64,000 nucleotides of DNA from an uncultured Bacteroidales bacterium (GTDB taxonomy: Bacteria; Bacteroidota; Bacteroidia; Bacteroidales; UBA11471). Below are positions 52,955 to 62,681 of this stretch, in pieces. Under the pieces are notes generated by a model that was not told the DNA's origin, searched no databases, and worked only from the letters and a program-made list of their open reading frames with translations. The stretch is from NCBI GenBank assembly GCA_947589325.1, contig CANQAM010000001.1, forward strand, positions 1 through 64,000, given 5' to 3'. The number at the start of each line of letters is the position of its first letter. Position 1 is the first letter of the stretch. Position numbers and translations under genes: made by a program.

Positions 52955-54394
52955 ATGAAAAAAATTCTTCTTTTGTGCGCGTGTGCTGTCCTGACGCCGT
53001 CGCTGCTTTTCGCGCAACTTTCTTCCAAAGAGGCGTGGAAACAGGCTGCTAAGATAGAAAAGAACATCAAAAAGACTTCTTTCCCCGACAAGCGCTATGT
53101 CATTACCGACTTCGGAGCCAGACCCGATGTCCCCGATGCACCCTGCCACGATGCCATCAACTTGGCTATCGTTACCTGCAATCAGGCTGGCGGAGGTACG
53201 GTAGTCGTACCTGCCGGAACGTTCTATACGGGCCCTGTTACGCTGAAAAGCAATGTAAATCTTCATCTCGAAGAGGGTGCCGTACTCAAATTCGACACCA
53301 ATCCCGAACTCTATGAACCGGCAGTGCTCACCCGCTGGGAAGGCCTCGACTGTTACAACCTGCACCCCCTTATCTACGCTTATGGCGAAACAAACATCGC
53401 CATTACGGGAAAAGGCGTAATCGATGCGCAAGGTTCTATGGAGCATTGGTGGCCTATGTGCGGTGCGAAAAAATACAATTGGAAAGAAGGTATGATAGGG
53501 CAGAACTGCGGCGGACGCGCCCGCCTGCTGGCGTGGGGCGAATCGGGCGAACCCGTTTACAAACGGGTGTTCTCGTGGAAAGACGGCATGCGCCCCCAGC
53601 TCGTGAATCTCTATCGCTGCAACCGCGTGTTGGTAGAAGACGTAACGTTGAAAAACTCTCCGTTCTGGACGTTGCACCCCTTGTTCTGCGGCAACCTGAT
53701 CGTGCGCGGCGTTACCTTCGACAACCACGGCCCTAACGGAGACGGCTGCGACCCCGAGTCGTGCAACGGCGTGCTGATTGAAAACTGCGTATTCAATACC
53801 GGCGACGACTGCATCGCTATCAAGAGCGGTCGCAACCGCGACGGTCGTACATGGAACGTGCCCAGCCAAAACATCATCGTGCGCAACTGCAAGATGCTCG
53901 ACGGACATGGCGGCGTGGTAGTCGGCAGCGAAATTTCCGGCGGATACAAAAATCTTTTCGTAGAAAACTGCGAAATGGACAGCCCCAACCTCGACCGCGT
54001 GATTCGCATCAAAACCAGCAATTGCCGCGGCGGCGTCATCGAAAATATTTATGTACGCAACATCAAGGTCGGGCAGTGCCGCGAAGCCGTACTGCGCATC
54101 AACCTCCAATACGAAAACAAAGAGCTTTGCGATCGCAATTTCCCGCCGACGGTACGTAACGTGCTTTGCGAGAATATCGTCTGCACCGGAGGCAGCAACC
54201 TCGGCGTTTACTTCGTGGGACTCGAGGGAAGCGACAATGTATATAATATACAGGTTGATAATTGCGAGTTCGACAATGTGAAAAAAGCTGCGAAAGACCC
54301 GCAGGAAGGTATCTTCATTTCGGGCGGCGTAAAAGATGTTCGCTTCAACAACCTCAAAATAAACGGACAACCGGTGTTCTCGCCGGTGAAATAG
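52955..54394 (+). CDS. GH28 polygalacturonase-like pectinase
   Basis: 479 residues with a signal peptide (MKKILLLCACAVLTPSLLFA). The parallel beta-helix has all GH28 catalytic blocks: GDGCDPESC (Asp263/Asp266), NTGDDCIAIKSGR (Asp284/Asp285), GHGGVVVGSE (His318) and RIKTS (Arg351, Lys353). It would hydrolyse galacturonic acid or rhamnogalacturonan linkages. Periplasmic or secreted. It is the last gene before a strong terminator. Confidence 0.93.
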   Translation: MKKILLLCACAVLTPSLLFAQLSSKEAWKQAAKIEKNIKKTSFPDKRYVITDFGARPDVPDAPCHDAINLAIVTCNQAGGGTVVVPAGTFYTGPVTLKSNVNLHLEEGAVLKFDTNPELYEPAVLTRWEGLDCYNLHPLIYAYGETNIAITGKGVIDAQGSMEHWWPMCGAKKYNWKEGMIGQNCGGRARLLAWGESGEPVYKRVFSWKDGMRPQLVNLYRCNRVLVEDVTLKNSPFWTLHPLFCGNLIVRGVTFDNHGPNGDGCDPESCNGVLIENCVFNTGDDCIAIKSGRNRDGRTWNVPSQNIIVRNCKMLDGHGGVVVGSEISGGYKNLFVENCEMDSPNLDRVIRIKTSNCRGGVIENIYVRNIKVGQCREAVLRINLQYENKELCDRNFPPTVRNVLCENIVCTGGSNLGVYFVGLEGSDNVYNIQVDNCEFDNVKKAAKDPQEGIFISGGVKDVRFNNLKINGQPVFSPVK

Positions 54395-54413
54395 GTGAGA
54401 AGTCCCGAATAAA

Positions 54414-54449
54414 AAATCCACTTTGCAACAACCCTTGCAAAGTGGATTT
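54414..54449 (+). terminator. Intrinsic terminator after the GH28 gene
   Basis: A perfect 15-bp stem (54414-54428 with 54435-54449), a 6-base loop, an A-rich left flank and a short T-rich right flank. It marks the end of the rha-GH105-GH28 transcription unit. Confidence 0.82.
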
Positions 54450-54676
54450 CCCTTTATAAATAGGAGATAGTGTGAAAAATATGTCTGCTTGCTCCTGAGA
54501 CTGAAAAATCCCCATCTCCCTGTTTATGGAAAATCTTGATAAATTGATAAAAGAGAGGCGAGGAGTGTGGCATGATTTTTGACGGAACACTCTTGTTCGG
54601 GGGGGGGATAAATGATGGTGTCAAAAAATAAAGTATTTGTATCATTTTAATAATTACCTATCCATACTTCACATTC

Positions 54677-54684
54677 TATCTTTG
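54677..54684 (+). promoter_or_regulatory. -7 box of the 716-residue lipoprotein/FAS1/SusCD unit
   Basis: TATCTTTG is a perfect TAnnTTTG match with a leader of about 25 nt. The G9 tract lies 70 bp further upstream. Confidence 0.6.
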
Positions 54685-54714
54685 TAAAGATATATCGAAT
54701 AATAGGATAATACC

Positions 54715-56865
54715 ATGAAAAAAACAACCGTTACGGTTTTGGCAACGATGTTGCTCATTACTTTGTTTTCATGCCAAAGTAGTGAAAATGAGCGAATTGA
54801 TAGAGTTGCCGTCGTACAACGGAATTGCCCTGTAAACACATCGTTCGATGCCTTGTCGTCGTTGTCGGTAGGCAATGGCGAGTTTGCTTTTACGGTCGAT
54901 GCCACAGGTTTGCAAACCTACCCCGAGCTGTACAGCGCAGGCGTGCCGCTGGGCACACAATCGCAATGGGGGTGGCACTCGTTCCCGAATCCTGAAAAAT
55001 ACCGTTTTGAAGAAACCCTGAAACCCTATAATTTCCGCGGACATGAAGAGCTTTATTCCGTACAGTTCAATGAAGACGGGCGGAACAAAGAGGCTGCCAA
55101 CTGGTACCGTGTCAATCCCCACCGCCTCCATTTGGGAGCAATCGGTCTGGAATTGATGCGTGACGGGAAAAAAGTCGAAGCCGGCGAACTCTCCGGCATC
55201 GACCAGAAACTCGATTTGTGGAGCGGAACAATAAACAGCAGCTTTACCCTCGACGGACAGCCCGTAGCCGTGCAGACGGTGTGCGACGACGCCACCGATG
55301 CCGTCGCCGCCTGCATCGTTTCGCCCTTGTTGGCAACGGGCGAAGTCGCTGTAAATTTGCGCTTCCCTTATCCTACGGGCGGACACTCCGATGACGCCTG
55401 CGATTGGACGAAGCCCGATAAACACACGACCGCCATTGTAGCGCAAGACGACCATAGCGCTCTCCTCTGCCGCAAGCTCGACGAAACGACCTATTATGTA
55501 CGTCTGGCGTGGAACGGCAGCGCATCGCTTCAACAGAAAGAACCTCATTACTACGTGCTGAAACCCGCAGCGGGCGACACGCTTTCGTTTACCTGCGCGT
55601 TCACTGCCGAGATGCCCTCCGGTGCGCCGCTCGATTTTGCTGCCGCATCGGCACACGCTGCCGACTATTGGTGCAACTATTGGACGACCGGCGGCATCGT
55701 CGATTTCTCGCACTGCCGCGATTCCCGCGCTCCCGAGCTCGAACGCCGCGTCATACTTTCGCAATACCTCACCGCCATACAATGCGCCGGCTCCGTGCCT
55801 CCGCAGGAAACGGGACTTACCTATAACAGTTGGTTCGGCAAGTTCCACCTCGAAATGCATTGGTGGCACGGCGTACATTTCGCCTTGTGGGGACACCCCG
55901 AGCTGCTCGAAAAGAGCCTCGACTGGTACAAAACCGCGTACGATAATGCGTGCAGCATAGCCGCCCGTCAAGGTTTTAAGGGCGCGCGGTGGATGAAGAT
56001 GACCGACCCCTCGTCCGTCGAAGCCCCCTCCAAAGTAGGTTCGTTCCTTATTTGGCAGCAGCCACACTTTATTTATATGGCAGAGTTGATATACCGCGCC
56101 AAACCCACCGAAGAAACCCTCAACAAATATAAAGACCTCGTGGCTGCCACCGCAGACTTTATGTTCTCTTTCGCTACCTACGACGAACTCGAAGGCCGTT
56201 ACGTACTCAAAGGCGCCATACCCGCACAGGAAACCTTGCGGGCTGCCGAAACCGTCAATCCGCCGTTCGAGCTTTCCTATTGGTACTATGCTATCAGTGT
56301 GGCGCAGAAGTGGCGCGAACGTCAGGGCCTGAAACGCGACCTGCAATGGGACGAAATGCTCGACAAGCTCTCGCCGCTCGCCTATCAGGACGAAAACGGC
56401 ACCAAGCTCTATCTCGCAGCCGAAACGGCTACCGATACCTATAAAGATATACGCTTCACGTCCGACCACATGGCAGTGCTCGGTGCATACGGCATACTGC
56501 CCAAGTGTCCGCTCGTGCGCGAAGACATCATGCACAACACGCTCGACTGGGTGTGGGACAATTGGAATTGGGGCAAAACGTGGGGTTGGGACTTCGCCAT
56601 GACCGCCATGGACGCCGCCCGTTTGGGCGACACCGACAAAGCCGTCGGCGCCCTGCTCATGGATAAGCGCACCAACACCTATCTCCCCAACGGTCACAAT
56701 TACCAAGATACCCGCCTGCGCATCTATTTGCCCGGTAACGGAGGTCTCCTTACCACTGTGGCGATGATGTGTGCCGGCTGGGACGGGCACGAAAGCGGTA
56801 ATCCCGGATTTCCCGACGACGGAAATTGGGACGTCCGCTGGGAAGGTCTCGCACCGATGCCTTAA
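54715..56865 (+). CDS. Unassigned lipoprotein, probable (alpha/alpha)6 glycosidase-like enzyme
   Basis: 716 residues with a lipoprotein signal ending at Cys20 (LFSC). An N-terminal beta-rich part (LSVGNGEFAFTVDATGLQ, YRVNPHRLHLGAIGLEL) is followed by a helical part. The latter is rich in Trp, His and Tyr (FHLEMHWWHGVHFALWGHPE, KTWGWDFAMTAMDAARLG, LPGNGGLLTTVAMM). This organisation resembles GH65/GH95-type six-hairpin glycosidases, but I cannot place it in a named GH family. Glu and Asp residues in the HLEMHWWH and WGWDFAM blocks are candidates for catalysis. It is the first gene of the unit leading into FAS1-SusC-SusD, so an outer-membrane role in pectin degradation is inferred. Confidence 0.6.
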   Translation: MKKTTVTVLATMLLITLFSCQSSENERIDRVAVVQRNCPVNTSFDALSSLSVGNGEFAFTVDATGLQTYPELYSAGVPLGTQSQWGWHSFPNPEKYRFEETLKPYNFRGHEELYSVQFNEDGRNKEAANWYRVNPHRLHLGAIGLELMRDGKKVEAGELSGIDQKLDLWSGTINSSFTLDGQPVAVQTVCDDATDAVAACIVSPLLATGEVAVNLRFPYPTGGHSDDACDWTKPDKHTTAIVAQDDHSALLCRKLDETTYYVRLAWNGSASLQQKEPHYYVLKPAAGDTLSFTCAFTAEMPSGAPLDFAAASAHAADYWCNYWTTGGIVDFSHCRDSRAPELERRVILSQYLTAIQCAGSVPPQETGLTYNSWFGKFHLEMHWWHGVHFALWGHPELLEKSLDWYKTAYDNACSIAARQGFKGARWMKMTDPSSVEAPSKVGSFLIWQQPHFIYMAELIYRAKPTEETLNKYKDLVAATADFMFSFATYDELEGRYVLKGAIPAQETLRAAETVNPPFELSYWYYAISVAQKWRERQGLKRDLQWDEMLDKLSPLAYQDENGTKLYLAAETATDTYKDIRFTSDHMAVLGAYGILPKCPLVREDIMHNTLDWVWDNWNWGKTWGWDFAMTAMDAARLGDTDKAVGALLMDKRTNTYLPNGHNYQDTRLRIYLPGNGGLLTTVAMMCAGWDGHESGNPGFPDDGNWDVRWEGLAPMP

Positions 56866-56910
56866 AATGGAGAAAATTAATTTTATATACGGAAAAACAT
56901 ACGAAGTATT

Positions 56911-59370
56911 ATGAAAAAATGGACTAATCTTTTAGCCTTGGCTCTTTTGCTTTTCTGCTTTTCTTGTAACGAAATGGACAAGTATTATGACAACGAACGT
57001 CATAGCACCTCCGTTTCTGTCGGAAATGCATGGGATTACCTTTCGGCTCAGGACAACAATTTCTCCATCTTTTTGGATGGGGTCAATAGGGCGGGGTTCA
57101 AGTCGTTGGTCAGCGGTACCGGTCTTGCTACGATTTTCGCCCCGACCAATGAAGCGTTTGAAAAATATTTCGAACGGCACGGTTATACATCGCTCGACGA
57201 TATACCCCTTGCCGAATTGAAAAACATGATTACCTATCACTTGCTTTATTATGGATTCAATGTCAATCAATTCATGGCATACAATCCCAATGGAGTAACG
57301 GCAAATCAAAATAATATAGCCGGTGTCTATCACAAATTTCGTACTAAGAGCCGCGACGAAATAGAAACGGTAACAGACCCTGTAGATAACACAGAGAAAA
57401 AGGTATTCCATGCCGAAAAATATATTCCGGTATTCACTCCGAATGTGTTTGCGAGTGTCAGATCGGCTTCGCCGGCTGATGATTACTCGGCTTTTTATAG
57501 CTCTTTCGGACAAAACCTTTGGAACACAGCCGACGGCGATGATGCCGGTAATTATTTCCGTGTAAGCAATGCCGGAGTAAAGACCGTAAACAAGAACGAA
57601 GGAAAGGAGTACAACATCATTACCGATAACGGTTACCTCTACATTCTCGACGATGTCGTAGAGCCCTTAAAGACCATTCATCAGGTATTGAAAGAAAACG
57701 AAAATTACTCCCAGTTCATCGCTGCCTACGACCGTTTTGCCGATTTTACATACGACGAAATCATTTCGGGCTCCTACGGTTACGGTGATTCCCTCTACCG
57801 CTTTAACCATATCGACCTTCCCAGTATTGCCCAAGAGTGGGTCACTTCAAATTTTTCGCAATACAATATGACCGTGTACAATACGGTGTATGCTCCTAAT
57901 GATGATATAATGGACCGGTTCTTCGATGCTTATTGGAAAGACTATTATTCCTCGCTTGACAAGGTGAATATCAGACCTTTGTATGCCTTGTTGTCGGACC
58001 AAATCGAGGGTTCCAATATATCGGTAATGATAGATGGGGCTAAAGAGCAAATTTATGGAAGCAGCCCTGTTTTTCCGAGCTATATCCGGGACGGTAATGG
58101 GCGGACGCTCCTTACCAACACGCGTGTAGATGCGGGGAAAATTGATAGCTCCATTTATTGTTCCAACGGAATTCTTTACGAAGTGAACGATTTGATGGCA
58201 GTTCCTCGTTACTTTTCTTATGTTACGGCTCCCGCTTTCCTCGACCCGGCATACAACATGTTTCTTTTGCTGATGTACAAGGCGGGATTTGACAGATACA
58301 CATCTGAAAATGCTACTTTCTATGCTTTCTATCCCGACAGTGCTATAATTGCACAAACGCAAACATTCACCAGTTCGTTTCTCAAATACGTCAAAAACTC
58401 CAACAAAGCCGGCGATGAAGATATTTGTTACCAAGACGGCGATGAAATGCCTTCCGTCAGTGCTTCTTTTGCAAGCAATATCGTAAGAAATCATTTTTGC
58501 GACAATGTAATCGAGGTGCGCGGTACGGACGAGAAAATCTACCATACTACGTACGGTACTTTCAACTATCTCTATCGGAAAGGAGACACGATCTATTCCT
58601 CGAGCCTCTACAACGAACTCGTCGGAGATGTTAAGTCCGGCGACATTTCGGGCAACGCAACGACAAGTAAAGAAAATAGAAAGATTATCTGTAAAAAAAT
58701 GACCTTGCCTGCTAGCGTGCAAATAAAGAATGGCGAGGTATATGAACTTACCGGAGGAGAAACAGCTTCGGCATTCCTTACACCGCCTTCCAGTGAACTT
58801 TATACTTTATTTGTCAAAAACGGAGAAACCTATACGATTGATAGAAATACCGTTCCGGCAGACTTGAAAGACGAGAGTGTTCGTCGATCTACTTTTTATT
58901 CGAGATTTATAGATGGACAAGATACGTTGGCTGTGCTCAAAGCCATGCAGGAAGAGAGTGTCGGCGGCAAACTGCCCCGTTTTATTCTTTTCGCTTCTAC
59001 GACACAAGCTGTTTATGATGCCAACCGTGCGCACATCTATGATGACACAAAGCAGGAAACTAAAACAGCTTACAGTTGCAATCTTTACGTTTCCGTTCCG
59101 CGAAGCCGTCTTGCCGACTATCCTTTCCCCGGCGATGGATTAGGCGTTCGTGAGTTGCAGACTTTCAAGAAAAAAACCGCAGCCGATGGCGGTGGATACA
59201 CCTCTATTAAAATCAGAGACGACGGCAGCCATTTGACCGTCATCGATCCCACCGGTCGCGAAGTGAAAGTGAAATATTCATACCCCTACATCTATCCCGA
59301 TGGCGCCATATACGTTCTTGACGGTTATCTCGATTTCGGAGAGTACAATACAAAAGAAAATATCAATTAA
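56911..59370 (+). CDS. Multi-FAS1 (fasciclin) domain lipoprotein
   Basis: 819 residues with a lipoprotein signal ending at Cys19 (FCFSC). The first FAS1 domain is clear (TIFAPTNEAFEKYFERHGY, LKNMITYHLLY). Weaker copies are suggested by TVYAPNDDIMDRFFDAY at about residue 325, ATFYAFYPDSAII at about 470, and a degenerate C-terminal unit. Such lipoproteins occur beside SusC/SusD pairs in Bacteroidetes and may act as an extra surface glycan-binding or complex-stabilising subunit. It lies 17 bp upstream of susC, so it is expressed with it. Confidence 0.85.
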   Translation: MKKWTNLLALALLLFCFSCNEMDKYYDNERHSTSVSVGNAWDYLSAQDNNFSIFLDGVNRAGFKSLVSGTGLATIFAPTNEAFEKYFERHGYTSLDDIPLAELKNMITYHLLYYGFNVNQFMAYNPNGVTANQNNIAGVYHKFRTKSRDEIETVTDPVDNTEKKVFHAEKYIPVFTPNVFASVRSASPADDYSAFYSSFGQNLWNTADGDDAGNYFRVSNAGVKTVNKNEGKEYNIITDNGYLYILDDVVEPLKTIHQVLKENENYSQFIAAYDRFADFTYDEIISGSYGYGDSLYRFNHIDLPSIAQEWVTSNFSQYNMTVYNTVYAPNDDIMDRFFDAYWKDYYSSLDKVNIRPLYALLSDQIEGSNISVMIDGAKEQIYGSSPVFPSYIRDGNGRTLLTNTRVDAGKIDSSIYCSNGILYEVNDLMAVPRYFSYVTAPAFLDPAYNMFLLLMYKAGFDRYTSENATFYAFYPDSAIIAQTQTFTSSFLKYVKNSNKAGDEDICYQDGDEMPSVSASFASNIVRNHFCDNVIEVRGTDEKIYHTTYGTFNYLYRKGDTIYSSSLYNELVGDVKSGDISGNATTSKENRKIICKKMTLPASVQIKNGEVYELTGGETASAFLTPPSSELYTLFVKNGETYTIDRNTVPADLKDESVRRSTFYSRFIDGQDTLAVLKAMQEESVGGKLPRFILFASTTQAVYDANRAHIYDDTKQETKTAYSCNLYVSVPRSRLADYPFPGDGLGVRELQTFKKKTAADGGGYTSIKIRDDGSHLTVIDPTGREVKVKYSYPYIYPDGAIYVLDGYLDFGEYNTKENIN

Positions 59371-59387
59371 CAAGATAATAATACGCT

Positions 59388-62300
59388 ATGAAAATAACAC
59401 GGAAAATATGCCTGTTGCTGGTTGCTTTCGTTGTCTCTCAGACAATGGCGGCACAGTCGGTCTTGACCGGTAAAGTCGAGGACAAATCCTCGGGCGAACC
59501 CCTTGCCGGCGCCAGCGTATTCGTGCAAAACAAAGACGAACGTACTTTGGCAAGTGTCCTTGTCGATGCCAACGGTGAATACCGTATCCGCATTCCCGAA
59601 GGAGACAATCTCGTGATCAAATTCTCGTTCATCGGCATGCAGAGTCAGGACGTGAAATATACGGGGCAGAAAATTCTGAACGTTGCCCTCGTAGAAGAGT
59701 CGCATGAACTCGAAACTGTTGAAGTCTCCGCCAAAAGAGCCGAGCAGAACCAAATGGGTCTTACCCCTCGTGAAGAACTCGGCGCCGTACAGCGTATGAG
59801 TATGGAGGGACTCGAAACGGCTCCCGTAACCTCCGTTGCCGAAGCTCTGCAAGGTGCTCTCTCCAACGTCGATATCATTACCGGCGCCGACCCGGGTTCC
59901 AACTCCACCATTCGTATTCGCGGTACCCAGTCGCTCAACGCCAGCTCCGACCCTCTGATCGTTGTCAATGGCGTGCCTTTCCCCGTAAATACCGATGACT
60001 TCGATTTCGCTGCCGCTTCTACCGACGACTACTCGCAGCTGCTCGATATTTCGCCCGCCGACATCGAGTCCATCGAAGTATTGAAAGACGCCCAAGCCAC
60101 TGCCATTTGGGGTTCCAAAGGCGCCAACGGTGTCTTGGTCATCAATACCAAAAAAGGTGCGAAAGGAAAAATCAGCTTCACTTTCAGCACCAACGCCGAA
60201 GTCAAAAAAGAGGCGAGCACCTATCCTTTGCTCAACGCCTCGCAATACGTATCCCTGTTGCAAGACGCCCTTTGGAATTCTATCAACGACTTGGGATATA
60301 CGAACTCCAACGCACAATTATATATGGAGTTGCTCGATGCCGATGAAATAAACTTCAACCCGGGCTCGCGCCTCTTCAACGAATACAACGTCGATACCAA
60401 ATGGCTCGACGAAGTATCGCGCATCGGTTACACCGTCGATAACAACTTCTCCATGTCGGGCGGCGGCGACAAAGCCACCTACCGTCTCTCGTTGGGTTAC
60501 CTCAATGAAAAAGGTACGACGAAAGGTACCGCTGTACAGCGTTTCTCTACCCGTTTCAACATGAACTACCGCTTCTCGAAGAAACTTCAAATCACCACCG
60601 AATTTTCGTTTACCTACAACGACCGCAACTCCAACTGGTCGGAAGACAGCATCGAGGGCGCCCGTTCCATGGCGATGAAGAAGATGCCGCAGGAAAGCCC
60701 TTACGTCATGACGGAAGACGGCAGCCGCCGCACAGGCACCTACTTCACTCCCTACGAAGATTTCCAACAGACCTTTGAGTCCAACAATAACTACAACCCC
60801 GTGGCATTGGTAAACGAAGGTGTAAACAAACTCCACTCTTACAATACCCGTTTGTCGTTCAATCTTCAATACCAGATAATCCCCGAACTCAGCTACTTCG
60901 GTACGGTAGCGCTCACTGCCGACAGCAAACGCACCAAAAAATTCCTCCCCGTTTCGGTAAGCGGTGTACCTTGGATACAAAGCTCCAATCCACGAAACCC
61001 CAATGAGTGGTACAACCGCAGTTCCGATGCTTCCAATGAGCAGCTCTATCTTTACACCGAAAACCGCTTGGTCTATAAACAAACATTCAACGATATACAC
61101 CGCCTCGTTGCTTCCGGAGTCCTGCAAATAGAGCAAACCTCTGCCACCAGCTATGGTGCCCAGACATCGGGCAACGCCTCTTACTACCTTTCCGACCCCG
61201 CCACCGGCGGCTATCTTGTCGGACTGAGCAGCGGAAAATCCACTACGCGCGAAATGAGCGCCAACATTTCTGCCGAGTATATTCTGATGGACCGCTACAT
61301 GGTCAATGCATCGTTCCGCGGCGAGGCTTCCTCTTCGCTGCCTGCACGGAACCGTTGGGGCAAATTCCCCACCTTCGGTATCGGTTGGCAGCTCGGTGAC
61401 GAAGAGTTCATGCAGAACCAAGACGTCATCTCGCTTTGCAAGATTCGTCTTTCGTGGGGACAAACCGGTAAGGGTCCTTCCGGCGTATCGCCCTATGTGG
61501 GTACATTCGCTTCCGATGCCAACGGCTACATGAATATGCCTTCCATGTACCCCAGCTCTATCGAGCTCGATAACGTAACTTATGAGGTAGTCGATAAATG
61601 GAATGCCGGTATCGATTTCGGTCTTCTCAACGACCGACTGATGTTCACCGTCGATCTCTATAAAAACGTTACCAACAACCTTTTGCAGAAAGGTATGAGC
61701 CTGCCTACTTCTACCGGTTTCTCCAAAGTGGCATGGTACAACTCCGGTAGAATGACCAACAAAGGTTGGGAGTTCCGCGTCGATGCCGACGTGGTGAAAA
61801 CCAAAAATTGGAATTTCTTCCTTTCGTTCAACATTTCGCAGAACGACAACATGATTAACTCCTTCCCCTCCAATGTCGATATGGAGAATTATACGTTCGA
61901 CAACGGAAAATACGCATTCCTCGTCATGGAAGGAAACCCGCTCGGTTCGTTCTACGGCTACCGTTACAAAGGCGTATATCAAGACGTCGAAGACACCTAC
62001 GCCAAAGACGTCAATGGCAATAAGATTTACGACATCAACGGCAAACCGGTGATAACCCGCATCAACACGTGGACTGCCCGCCCGGGCGACGCCAAATACG
62101 AAGATATCAACGGCGACGGTGTAATCAACGCCAACGATATCGTATATCTCGGCAATTACAGCCCGAAATTGCTCGGCGGTATCCAGTTCCGCCTCTCGTA
62201 CAAGACGTGGCAGCTCTCTGCCAACTTCCAGGGTCGTGTCGGACAAAAGGTATTCAACCAAGCCCGACTCAACTCCGAAATGATGCGCAGCAAGACCAAC

Positions 62301-62669
62301 CAGAGTACCGCCACCCTGCGTCGCTGGCGTAACGAAGGCGACGAAACCGATATGCCGCGCGCCCTCTACGGACAGGGTTACAACTCTTTGGGCTCCGACC
62401 GGTACATCGAAGACGCCTCGTTCCTCCGTATGAAGACCCTTACTCTCAAATACGGATTCCCCAGAAACCTCCTCAAGAAAATGCACCTCAAAGGATTCGA
62501 CATCTACGTTACCGCCTACGACTTGTGGACATTGACCAAATATTCGGGTCAAGACCCTGAGGTGAGCGAAAAGAAACAGGACGACAGCGGACTCGTACGC
62601 CTTGCCGTCGATGGAGCCTCCACTCCGAAGCCTATTCGTGTAAAATTCGGTATCAACCTCAGATTCTAA
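59388..62669 (+). CDS. SusC/RagA-family TonB-linked outer membrane transporter
   Basis: 1093 residues with a signal peptide. Domain order is a carboxypeptidase-D regulatory-like domain (residues about 25-100, LTGKVEDKSSGEPLAGASV), a plug with IRIRGTQSLNASSDPLIVVNGVPF and ISPADIESIEVLKDAQATAIWG, and a 22-strand barrel. The C terminus ends in Phe (IRVKFGINLRF). No N-terminal STN signalling domain is present, so it probably does not signal to an anti-sigma factor. It imports oligosaccharides, predicted here to be pectin-derived, with the SusD partner encoded 12 bp downstream. Confidence 0.96.
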   Translation: MKITRKICLLLVAFVVSQTMAAQSVLTGKVEDKSSGEPLAGASVFVQNKDERTLASVLVDANGEYRIRIPEGDNLVIKFSFIGMQSQDVKYTGQKILNVALVEESHELETVEVSAKRAEQNQMGLTPREELGAVQRMSMEGLETAPVTSVAEALQGALSNVDIITGADPGSNSTIRIRGTQSLNASSDPLIVVNGVPFPVNTDDFDFAAASTDDYSQLLDISPADIESIEVLKDAQATAIWGSKGANGVLVINTKKGAKGKISFTFSTNAEVKKEASTYPLLNASQYVSLLQDALWNSINDLGYTNSNAQLYMELLDADEINFNPGSRLFNEYNVDTKWLDEVSRIGYTVDNNFSMSGGGDKATYRLSLGYLNEKGTTKGTAVQRFSTRFNMNYRFSKKLQITTEFSFTYNDRNSNWSEDSIEGARSMAMKKMPQESPYVMTEDGSRRTGTYFTPYEDFQQTFESNNNYNPVALVNEGVNKLHSYNTRLSFNLQYQIIPELSYFGTVALTADSKRTKKFLPVSVSGVPWIQSSNPRNPNEWYNRSSDASNEQLYLYTENRLVYKQTFNDIHRLVASGVLQIEQTSATSYGAQTSGNASYYLSDPATGGYLVGLSSGKSTTREMSANISAEYILMDRYMVNASFRGEASSSLPARNRWGKFPTFGIGWQLGDEEFMQNQDVISLCKIRLSWGQTGKGPSGVSPYVGTFASDANGYMNMPSMYPSSIELDNVTYEVVDKWNAGIDFGLLNDRLMFTVDLYKNVTNNLLQKGMSLPTSTGFSKVAWYNSGRMTNKGWEFRVDADVVKTKNWNFFLSFNISQNDNMINSFPSNVDMENYTFDNGKYAFLVMEGNPLGSFYGYRYKGVYQDVEDTYAKDVNGNKIYDINGKPVITRINTWTARPGDAKYEDINGDGVINANDIVYLGNYSPKLLGGIQFRLSYKTWQLSANFQGRVGQKVFNQARLNSEMMRSKTNQSTATLRRWRNEGDETDMPRALYGQGYNSLGSDRYIEDASFLRMKTLTLKYGFPRNLLKKMHLKGFDIYVTAYDLWTLTKYSGQDPEVSEKKQDDSGLVRLAVDGASTPKPIRVKFGINLRF

Positions 62670-62681
62670 TACTTTACAGAT

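Larger units (their letters stand above)
54395..54714. other. 320-bp intergenic region with a G9 tract
   Basis: It contains the GH28 terminator, about 150 bp with no convincing gene (only short minus-strand ORFs without family features), a run of nine G at 54599-54607, and the -7 box of the next gene. Confidence 0.7.

Noticed and set aside
54354-54645. Two short minus-strand ORFs in the gap before the 716-residue lipoprotein
   Set aside because: They run through a terminator and the G9 tract, have no family pattern and no promoter box.
60318-62552. 744-codon minus-strand ORF opposite susC
   Set aside because: Antisense to a clear SusC barrel; no homology features.
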